Positions 48,220 through 58,600 of a DNA stretch of 64,000 bases are shown here, one piece after another; the first letter of the stretch is position 1, and each line of letters starts with the position of its first letter. The position numbers and the translations under genes are program-made. The DNA comes from Beroe forskalii (taxonomy: Eukaryota; Ctenophora; Nuda; Beroida; Beroidae), in assembly GCA_011033025.1 (NCBI GenBank), contig WFMF01000012.1, positions 1,084,953-1,148,952 on the forward strand, written 5' to 3'. The notes under the pieces are model-generated. The model was given only the letters and a program-made list of their open reading frames with translations, was not told the origin of the DNA and made no database searches.

Positions 48220-49978
48220 AGGTGCAGTCCGGGATATTGGTCAAAAAATTCAAATTCCTGAATTATAGCTCAAGTCATTAGTCTAGTATCCACCATCACT
48301 CCTGCAAACGGAAATAGCGCAGAAATAATTGTATCATCCCCTAATTGGCCACTAAAGTTAGCGCGTGTGATCCTTGAGCAGCGTCCTCCCGCAACACATA
48401 GCTCGAATTACAGTGCGTGTGTAATGTGTACTGCGTAACCTGGTTTGTTTATCTTGTATAATTTACGGCAATTGATTGTTTTCTGTTTATTGAATGTTCC
48501 ATAGGTATTTGTCGGTTGTCACGATTAATTACATACATTGTACTTTCGTTAATTACGTGTAATGTTGTTGTTAATGTACATAATATTATGCCTAACGAAT
48601 CTTCCCAATCTTATTTCGAAGTTTGTTGATATGCTTGTATGTATTAATTCCATGTAAATGACGGAATTCAAGCATTTTTGACTAACAGCGAAGTTTCAGT
48701 GTACCATTGGCTATTGACACATTTACCAACACATCTTATGCAACACAGGAGTTGACCTTAAACTTTTAAATTGTAACCTTCTAAAGTAGTAGGTACTAAG
48801 TGCCAATCGTTCGCGATTTTAGTGTTTAGTAGTTCTGAGTTCTGTAGTCTAACTGCTTCAGCTTAGTCTCAAAGAAAGATCACAGTAGTAATTACGAATA
48901 TTAATTTTTATGGTACTTAGCCTCATTTATATTTTAGGTATGAACTGTTTAATAAACTAATACAGTAACCAAATTAATGACTTAAAATCTATAGAAATGA
49001 ATGAAGAGACTTGTTTGGGAGAGCAGATCGGTGTATGTGAGTTTCCAGATCACCCCTATAGTTCACCAAGTGAGAGTAGTGAGCACGATGAAGAAATTGA
49101 AGATATGAATTTTTCCCTTTTCACGATGGAAAATAGAGTAGAATCTACAACTGAAATTGCTAATCAATCAGAACTTACTGTGTCGCATGACCAGAGTGAT
49201 TCGATAGAATTAGACCAGGATCAGACCGATGATGGGCAGTCTTCGGATTTGACGTGGTGTAAATGTGGCCATTGCTCATTGTGTCCTCGACTAGAATCTA
49301 TTTGCTGTCATGATAAGCCGGAAATATTGGATGTAATGAGTCCTGGCAAAGAATGTATAACCAATGAAACTTTTTCCAAGTACAGTTAATGTGTGAAGAG
49401 GGTTTACAATATAATAGATTTATTTATGCATCCCTTTTGAAAGATGATGCTGCGAGGCAAAAATATTTGAATAGAGACTTCGATAACAGCCTGAAGAGGC
49501 ACCTATGCTACCGAAACTTTTTGGTAATTGTGAACAGAGGGCAACCAATGGGCCGGTATAATAGAATAGTATTGCCACGATGTGTTGTATCGAGAATCCG
49601 AGAAAAATATCCTGATCCTTTGGGCCACTACACTGGATTTCAATTACATGTGGATGATGCTTGTTGATGAGTTGACATTGTACAATACATATCTTACACT
49701 GTTTGTGAAAGTAAATTATACACTTAATCATGTAAATTTGTCGTAATATACCGATATTCAAGGTTTATTCGCATAATTGTATCTAATTGTTTCGTAATCA
49801 CACTGGTATTTGTATAGCGCACCTACCTAGGACGCTGCTCAAGCGTGTGCGGCTGTAATTTGATACGCTAATTTTAGCATGATCTAATTAGTTCCGACGC
49901 GCGAGACCCCGCTACATGTTGTTTATTCACGCCCTACTACCGATTTAGCTAAAGTTGTAAATATCCCGGACTGCACCT
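48220..49978 (+). mobile_element. DNA transposon with 18-bp TIRs carrying a P2X7-ballast gene
   Basis: The left tip AGGTGCAGTCCGGGATAT is the perfect reverse complement of the right tip at 49,961-49,978. The flanks read TTAA (48,216-48,219) and TTCA (49,979-49,982), consistent with a TTAA target duplication with one later change, as used by Kolobok and piggyBac elements. A subterminal inverted pair (GAGCAGCGTCCT at about 48,378 and AGGACGCTGCTC at about 49,829) strengthens the case. No transposase was found. The only coding content is the ballast-domain frame at 48,997-49,667. Confidence 0.75.
48997..49667 (+). CDS. P2X7 ballast-domain (zinc-binding) protein, frame-shifted
   Basis: A first frame (48,997-49,389) has an acidic, Ser/Glu-rich N-terminus followed by WCKCGHCSLCPRLESICCHD. 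A second frame (49,389-49,667) continues with YNRFIYASLLKDDAARQKYL, HLCYRNFLVIV and YNRIVLPRCVVSRIREKYPD...YTGF. In order these match the cytosolic C-terminal ballast domain of vertebrate P2X7 receptors, with the Cys cluster that binds zinc and the VLP-C-V-IR block. No channel part is present. Stand-alone ballast-domain proteins are known from many invertebrates. TAATG at the junction overlaps stop and start, so it could be a single-base frameshift, a missed intron, or translational coupling. I favour a frameshift or intron. The gene lies within a TIR-bounded element, so it was probably carried by it. Confidence 0.75.
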
Positions 49979-49982
49979 TTCA

Positions 49983-51035
49983 GTTAGTGAAAAACTTGTC
50001 TTGTACATAATACAAAATGCGACACACCAATTCTATTTGGCGACTTTTTGGATGTCACTGACTTATATGTTCTAATGTAAGTCTATGCATGATGCATCAG
50101 GCCTTAGTCCCAAATCCTTAAACCTTTGTATGACAATAAATCCTCAGGCCATTGATTTCAAGTGATGTTACCAAATTATCATGTCATACAAGTTACAATT
50201 CTATATATTATGTTGTTGGTATTTACCATCATATTTTTGTCGAGGAATATTTGACCTAAGTGGTGGACCAGGTGGTCCTGGGGGGTGCTATGAAGCGAAT
50301 AGCCACTGCATCCTTTCTCCAGCCACGATAACTGGTCTGCCACTCAGGGTGCATCTGTATTTGAAACTGACTAGCTCTGCAGGTAATAATGTAGGTATCA
50401 TTAGAACATTACAAACAGATGCAGCAAAGGATGCTAGAGTTACTAGTCAGTTTCACAAAGGCCTGAATTGCCTCACAAGGCTCCAAACTACATAGAAAAC
50501 TCTTAAACAGCTGTGTAACTCATACTGTATGATACTCACTCAGTATGCTGAAATGATGGTATTAATGGTAACATTTATGCCTCGTAGATCACAACTGCTT
50601 TGAAGAGAATTCTATACCATTTTGTTTTTTGGCTTGCTTTTCTGACCCAGTAACATGGGTCAACAAATGATTACGTCTGATGTTATGAACTACTATAAAG
50701 TTAATGAGACCACTGTTTAACACAATAAACTAATAATTGATAGAATCTTATTTTTTCCTGCAAAAATGGTCAGCAAAAAGTGCTACATGAGTATATAATG
50801 AATGGTCTCTAATATCAATATAGTGATGATTATAATAGTACTGTAATGATTTTGCATACTAGGTATTCAATGCAGATGATAAAATATAATGAACTGTAAT
50901 TGAAATCTTAGTTCAAATTACAAGTATTTTGATTCGGACGTCAAAAATCATTTGTGTTTGTGTGTGTGTTTGAAATGTGATTTGTATTAATGGAGATCAA
51001 AATAAACTCTTTGTTTTCATAAACTCTTTGTTTTC
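49983..51035. other. Non-coding stretch, no gene seen
   Basis: AT-rich DNA. A 104-codon frame at 50,181-50,495 has no recognisable family. A short inverted pair (CAGATGCAGCAAAGGATGC near 50,418 and GCATCCTTTCTCCAG near 50,308) suggests a small foldback. Confidence 0.35.
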
Positions 51036-51041
51036 ATTCTT

Positions 51042-51209
51042 CTGGGTACCTCTCCATTCTAACATCACTGTACTGTGGCATCACTTTTAAGTGATACCAC
51101 AGTACAGTGATGTCAGAACAAAGAGGTACCCAGTGAAGTGGTTTCAGGGCAAATTGGTGTTATTGTTAAAACAATAACACCAATTTGTCCTGACACCACT
51201 TCACTGGGT
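51042..51209. repeat. Two adjacent long hairpins sharing one arm segment
   Basis: Hairpin 1 (51,042-51,133) pairs CTGGGTACCTCT with AGAGGTACCCAG and ACATCACTGTACTGTGG with its complement. Hairpin 2 (51,127-51,209) pairs ACCCAGTGAAGTGG and CAAATTGGTGTTATTG with their complements at 51,180-51,209. The segment TACCCAGT belongs to both, so the full stems are mutually exclusive at that point. It is a foldback repeat or a possible hairpin RNA locus. Confidence 0.85.
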
Positions 51210-53070
51210 AAAGTGAAGTGGTGTCAAACTGACAAAATGGATTCATCAAAATGTACTGACCACACCCAATCCAGCAGGGGGTTACTACACCAACCGTCCA
51301 ATAGTTTTGGTGATCCTTAGAACAGAGGAAGAGGATCTCGTGATTATAGTCACTATAATTTATGTCATGAGATTAGAAAAACATTTATGAAAAATACATT
51401 CTTCTTTATAACAGTCAAGCCAAAAAATTTTCAACAACTCTATCCATAGAATTAATTAATTAATTACTTCTAAATATACATACAATGTGTCACTTTAAAT
51501 AAGTTAATAAAAAACCATACTTAAAAACTAAAAACTAGCAACACACGCCCTCTAATTGTAGGGATAAATGAGATGAGAAAAATGGGTAAAATCCTGATTA
51601 AAATAAACATTGTGTGAAAACTGTACCCATTACTGTAAAAATATTATGCAGATGATTGCACATACCAAAATTTCTAAAAATACCAAATTAGCACATACTT
51701 TTGTTGAATTAAAATAAACCAACAGCCTAGTCAAAGAGCCCCATTAATATACTATATCAAAACTGATGGTTAAAACCTACTGATCATTAAAAACATTCCA
51801 AATTAGGTCCAACCCGAGACGTGGTTATTTGTTATTGCTAGTTGAAACTAATCCATCCATAGTCTTTGATGGGATCCATGTAGAGATGCCTCTATCAGAG
51901 TTCTAGGTAGATACAAACAAGTCATCATATCATGAGACACAAAAGAAGATATGGTGTTATGAAAGCTAACACTGTGGCACATGGACCTATGACTGTATCA
52001 TGGGGTTGAATGCATTTGACAGGTGCTCAACCACATAATGGTATGTGTTAGTTTTAATGGCTTTAAGTTTACCAATTCATTATATCAGTCTTTGTCCTGC
52101 ACTTGAAAAATAAATCTGGCCAATATCAAGAAGCAATTCAGTTTCATGGATTGATGTTTAGTAGCTTGGGATGAAATGAAGATTTCATATTTGAAACATA
52201 TTTGAATTAAAAAGCAATCTTTCTTCAAGACATCAATCTGCAACTATTTGAAACTATTTGAAACTATTTGAAACTATTTGAAAATGAGACTAGGCCATGA
52301 ATTTTACCAATCTGATAGAACAGATAATGAAAAATAATTAATGTGCTTGAGTGAAGAGGGAACTGTCAAATTATTTATTAAACTAACTTTTGAGTTTTCC
52401 AGATAAACAAGAAATCAAGAATGATATCGAAAATAATTTCAACAAAATAAGGAGGACATTTTATGAATTGATAAGTAAGTATATATAATAAAATAGTAAG
52501 TTCTGGAAGTAAGTACGAGACAGTGCTCAACAGGTTTCCATGGAAACAAGGAGTGAAATACAAAGTACCAATTTTCATAATTATTGCCCATTTGGGAACA
52601 TCCCTGAAGATCGTAGGATGATACCCTACCCTCGCGCGGGCGGCACAACGTTCCACATTTGGACGTCACCCTGAAGAAAGGGAAGGACATGGACATTGCC
52701 CATCGACCCTGAAGATTGTACACAATTCAAGTACATGAAACTTTGAATTGGAACCTAATCGTTTTACTTGGTACTTTGTAAAATAGAATAGTATGTATAA
52801 TAGAATAAAAGTTGAAACAGTAAAATGATACGAGGAGTTTTAAAATCTTAAATCATGAGCTTTCGAAAATTTTGTAATTATCATGCAATAAAATAAATAT
52901 CAGTAAAAATAATTGCTTAAAGTTTATTTACTAGGTACATGCAGTTTCACAATTCTAACAAGTGAAAATCAAAAATAAGGATGATGCTAATTTCACATGA
53001 GTACATATATGATATACGATCACACTAAATCATAAATTAATATCGATTGAATGATTGAACGACGGGAATC
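51210..53070. other. Non-coding stretch with minor repeats
   Basis: Contains a short (ACTATTTGAA)n array at 52,243-52,283 and the second copy of a dispersed repeat at 52,607-52,715. No SPT2 exon lies upstream of the right arm on this strand, although five should if the gene were contiguous. Confidence 0.5.
52607..52715 (+). repeat. Dispersed repeat, copy 2 (partner at 2,144)
   Basis: Begins TCGTAGGATGATACCCTACC and includes GTTCCACATTTGGACGTCAC, as at 2,144-2,270, with a deletion of about 25 bp relative to that copy. Confidence 0.7.
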
Positions 53071-55614
53071 ATGTACCGATGTTAAGCTTTTAACTTTTTA
53101 AGATTTGTGGCGGCATTTTCTTCTCCCATCTTCTGTTGTATTTACTATATGTTTCTTGTAATGAGCTGCTATTCAAAGCGCTAAAGAAGCAAAAGAGCAA
53201 AAAGCTAAAAAGGATTTGAGATTAAGACGTGCTTCAGAGATAGAGTCAAGGTCAAATGTTGTACATTTCTACGACGCATTTGTAGTTATAGAGTTATAGA
53301 TTTGAATTTCAATCAATCAGTCTCACTCTCTTTATCGGCCCTAAGATGTGATGTAACAAAATTGCCTCAAACACTTTGGCATATTTTCGGTTTATTGTGT
53401 TCATTTGCTAATAAAAAGATAAAAGTTACTACTGTATCTTGGCATTTCGAAGTTACCTACATGACCTTTCCATAGGTCACAGGAACTTCAGGTGAATGAA
53501 AGTGAAACTTATTACTGCAATTTTACGGCGTTGATCGTTTCTCACTTTCTACTAGCATTGCAGCACTGTTTAATCTTACATACATTGGCGTATAGGACTA
53601 TAGGTGTGACTTGTTTGTAGAATTTTCCGGTATCCTATTGTAAAATTCATTGAAATGAATGCTTCAATGACTACCTTTCACATCCTTTCATCAATTCTTA
53701 CTTGCCTGTTTGAGATATGATAATGTCTATCTTGCTTTTAGAGTTTTAGGGCCGATAGAGGGGGTGTATTCTAGTATTCTGAGCTGTGCACGTTTCAAAG
53801 CATTGCATGACAATTGACCTTAAACCTTTTAATAGAACTATCTGATTCTTTCTGATCTTATCTAATCAAAGAAAAATCCTCTTTTGATCACATTGATTTT
53901 CATAGATACACTTCGCGTGATAGCAAGTGAGCGGAATTCCTTATCTTATCAATACCAATATCTTGTCAATATAATATAGATCAATGAATATGTTATGTGG
54001 TGCATTGCAATACATTGCATAGCACATTCTAGTCCACCTACCACTTTGATTTTGAGGCTGTTAACAGTCAGGGACATACGTTTTTGATTTTTCCCGCTTC
54101 AATATATCACCAAACTATTTATTTCTTAACGCGTACGCTTTGGATAACTTGTTGCAGACGCGTACTACGGTCTACGGATTCCTGACTTAAATTGAGCATC
54201 CTTGCCCCCACAATAACTTTGCGTCAATCAAAAAACCTTGTTCCCAAATTGGAGACCAATCGATCTCCAATTTGAGCTTAATAGCAGACTTTTGAAATGT
54301 CACATTTTTCTGTCAGCATGAGTGTTTTCATCATATTTTTTTTTTCTAATCTTTTAATTGTATTTTCACCAAGCGATCTCTTTTGATTAACACTGTAAAC
54401 CCCTCGCATTTCACCCCACCTTACCCCAGGGCTGAGAGCAGTGACTCCAGTGAAGATGACGTCACAGCTAAGACTCGGCCTGCTCGGCGCCGTCTCTCAT
54501 CCCACACTTCAGCCGGCTCTACTGTCAAGAAGAACAGCAGCGATGAGGAGGACGAGGGAGAAGACGAGGAGGAGGATGAAGATAGAGGAGACAGTCCTCG
54601 TTATCAAGATAGTGACGAGGAAGGGGAGGGCACTCCGAGGAACAAGGGAGAGAAGAAAGAGAGGAGTTCGACAGAGAGGAGAACTCCCCAAAGTGAAAGG
54701 AGAACTCCCCAAAGTGAAAGGAGAACTCCCCAAAGTGAAAGGGGAGTTTCGAGAAAGAGGCAGAGTTCAGGGACAAGAAAAGAGGAGAAAGAGAAAGAGG
54801 CAGGGAGATCTGAGAAGGGTTCCAGTTCTGTTTCACAGGTTCGTGTATTGTACATAATAGAGTACACCTATTGTTGTGTTGTTAATTGTATCGCTACTCT
54901 ACTTCGCTCTTTTCTTAATTGTCTCTTTGACAACTTGAAGAAAAGATAACAAAACCACGCCGTGTTTAATGAGTGTGAGAGTGTAACGATTGAGACAAAC
55001 AATTGGAAGTTGACTGTCACCTCATTATCGAAGTGTCACGCGTAAAGTTCCAAGGTTTTGTTAGATTTAAGGAATATAATTAGCAGAGTCTTCAAATATC
55101 ATACGTGCTGTCGTCTTCAGCTGATTATAGTTGCTTTAATCAAGTTCAAGTAAAGAAGTAAATACTTCTGTGTGTGATTTCGTGTGGGATTGACAAATCC
55201 AACAGGTGTAGAATTGGTCCTATTATTCATTATTCTTCATAGCATTACCATTACCAGGTGTCTCGCGTCCTTGGGTCTCTGAATGTTGACACAAGTGCCT
55301 TGACAAGAGTTGTAGAGCAGTACTCTAAATACCCAGATTGCGAAGTTGCGGTAAGTAAGGAATACATGTTTCACATTCTGTATGTTATTGGAAATGGGCA
55401 TTGATTTACGTGTTGCTATGAGGGTTTGAAATGCCTGATTGCTTTTTTCGAATCCAAAATGGCAGTTTTGCGTGTGTTATGATTTACATGCGGCAGATTT
55501 GAAGCAATGTGGCATGCTATTGATTGTGTGTGGTTTTATGTACGAAGCACTTATCCAAAACTTCATGTTTTATTAATCATGTGCTCTGCACGAAGGATAG
55601 GTGGTTGATGACAC
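53071..55614 (+). repeat. Inverted segmental duplication, right arm
   Basis: Reverse-complement partner of 34,542-37,102. The homology starts at ATGTACCGATGTTAAGC and ends at GTGGTTGATGACAC. It contains SPT2 exons 6-8 with intact splice sites and open frames. Confidence 0.95.
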
Positions 55615-58600
55615 TTGATGTCTGCATTTAACCGCCTATTTTTCGTCTGGGGTATTTGCCTGCTGTGTGCACGGTTTTAAGATAGTCCTGGAGAGAGCAA
55701 TCGTCTGACAAAGATCTGAAAAATGGAAATTAGCACGGATGCGTTGAAAAATGTTAATGTTCTGTAGGGCACCTTGGCATTTTGACTGGGAATTATAATG
55801 AAATAATAAATGGCAAGCCATGACATAGAATTTGTCTTCATGGATCTCACAGAACTGACACATTGCTCTCGTCAGGACATATCGGAAGCAGAGTATGATA
55901 GTCACGAGGAGGGTCCGTCAGGCAACGCCCCCTCGGCTACCAACGCCCCCTCTACCCTCCAGCCATCCGCTTCTCCGCAGCAGCTTTTGTTAAACACCCA
56001 AACCTCCCCCGCCATTTCTTCCCCTTTTTCTGTGTCTCCGGCAGTGTCTACCAGCCATCCCTTGTACTCTGAGATCCAGTCAGAGATGCTCACCTCCACC
56101 ACGGCTCTCCTGACCCCAGCCACACCATCAGACATGCCAGCGCCACAGTTCAAAAGCCCCCGATCAATCAGGAGAAAACGAGCGTCCTCCGAGTGCCTGT
56201 ACAGTCCTTTGGAAAGTGCGATGAAAGAGTCCCTCAACTCCCAAACAGTCAGCCTGAACTCCCCCTCCCTCCTCAACTCCCCGCACAACACCTCAGAATC
56301 CCTCATCTCCCAGACCCTCTACTCAGCTAAACTAACCCCCGCGCAAGGGGGTCTCTTCAAAGAACCCCTCCCCTCAGACTCGCCCTTCTACACGCCGCGC
56401 AACCTGCAGGGCGGGTGCACGCCGCGCGTCTCTTACATCCCCTCCTCCGTGCCCTCCCAATACAGCCCTGAGAACTTCTCTTCTCTCAAGACCACGCTCG
56501 AGTACACGCCCTCAACTACCAGTGTGGTGGGCTCCTACACCCCCGGACCTACCAGCTACCTCCAGGACATTCAGTACACCCCCGCCAGGGAAACACTCAC
56601 TTCAGAGACACAGAACTGTTATACACCAGCTTACGAGGGCATGGGGGATGTCAGTAAACCTGATCCTCTGGCATTCTCACCCAGAAATGAAGATGCTCCT
56701 CAGGATGAGAACCCTCCAGAGGAAATCCCCCAGGAGGAAGGCATGGTTCAAGAGGAAGATGCGCCTGAGGAGGAAATCCCTCAAGAACCTGATAATGAAG
56801 AGGATGAGGCTGGTTTGGAGCAGCAGGATGAAGCAGCTGATCAAGTGGAGGAAGGAGAAGACGAAGAAGAGGAGGAGGAGGAAGATGACAACATGTCACA
56901 TACCACAGAAATCAAGACAGAGCCCATTGAAATGATGGAGAGCACCACAGTTAACCCTGGTTCCTTCACCCCACTTGAAAACCCTACAATCCCCACTGAA
57001 AGTGTTCCTACCCCGGAAAGCATTGCAGCCTCTGAGGGTTTGGTTTCTGAAGCTGCTCCCTCCGAAGGCTTTGCCAGTCCCTGCACCCTGCAATCTGAGA
57101 CGGTATTCTCTCGATCTGAGAGCCCTGCTACACCTCTGCTCAGTGAAACTGTGTACAGTAACGCAGTCCTTCATTCTGAGACCCTGACCAGTCCTTCTAA
57201 CTCACAATGTGCAGTGATCACCTTCACATCGCCTGATGTTATCAAGAGTCCGCTAAACCAGGAATCCCTGGTCTCAGAGACGGTGTCCATGGCTGCTACC
57301 CCCTCGTTCGATAACTTCTGTTACTCGCCAATCAGACAGGAAGACATGAACCAGCTCCATTACAGCCCTAAACCAATATCTCTGGAGAGTCAAGACGTGG
57401 ACAGTAAAGTACAGTACAGTCCGGGTCCTATTCAGTACATCCCTGAACACCTCTCTAACGAGGTCCAGGAGGTGTGTTACACGCCAGCCAGACCTGTAAC
57501 CGGAGTGCAATTAGTGGGCGAAATGACACCGCATGAAACTGAGATGATCTGCGAGATGACACCTCGGCAACAGATAGAACCGGAAATCATGACACCACGC
57601 GAAACTGAGATTGATTGCGGGGCTTCGAACATGACACCGAAGGAGATGACTCCGCATGAAACGGAGTTTAACTGCAACTATGAGAGTGAGAGTGAGGTGG
57701 ACAGTGATGCTGAGGTCCTGCCCCAGGGAAGCGCCAAGAAGCGGCAACTCAGCGAGTCTAGCGACGAAGCGGCCCCAGATAGGGTAAATTACAGTAAGAC
57801 TAGCTTGAATTACAGTATAATTAGATTGAATTACAGTAAGAATAGCTTTAATTATTAAATAACCGTAAAAAATTATGCTTTGAAGTGTTGATTCGGGTAC
57901 GCATGATGATTGAAATCAGCAAAGCCACGGTAGAGCCACTGTATTGCCAATTGCCATTGTGGCGGTACGTGGCAATAATGCCGTTGTTGTGATGTTTGCA
58001 AATACTGCCAATCAATTGCAACTCGAGCAGCTAATTAGAGTCGCTGTTGTAAGTGAGACTGCTACTCACACTGTGATTGTGTGATTAATCTATTATTGTC
58101 TTTGGGAGATGTATTCGGTGTGCCATTTTGTGAATTTGGCACACAATTTCATCCTGCATGTTTGGAAGCCGCGACACTCTCGTTTTGTTTTGAGTGCGCG
58201 TCACGTACGCGCGCGATTATGCACGTATTTATTAATTGCATGTACGTGTAATTAATTGAAATCGAACTGGAACGAACGTTCCTGTCCGGATTGATGAAGG
58301 TTTGATTTGAATGTTTCTAATGATTTGAATACTTTTTCATTGGTTCAGTAATTTTAATTTTGATGATATCACCTATTTTCAGAAAGGCAACGAAGGAGCG
58401 AAGACTTCTGCGAAAGAAAACAAGACATTGGACGAACTGTTTGGAGATGAATCTGATGAGTCTGATAAGGAAGGGGGTGACGTATCAAAACACAGTGACA
58501 TTGAGATGGATAGAGAACCGGAGGATGACTCGCCCGAAAAGAAAACACAAGATCGGCGGAAAAAGCTCAAGGTAGGCCATGTTAGAGTCATTCATGCTTT

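Noticed and set aside
50181-50495. 104-codon plus-strand frame
   Set aside because: No recognisable domain, no supporting splice sites, and it overlaps a small foldback.
56522-56935. Alternate-frame ORFs over the large SPT2 exon on both strands
   Set aside because: Shadows of a compositionally biased coding exon. Only the 55,876-57,783 frame matches the splice phases.
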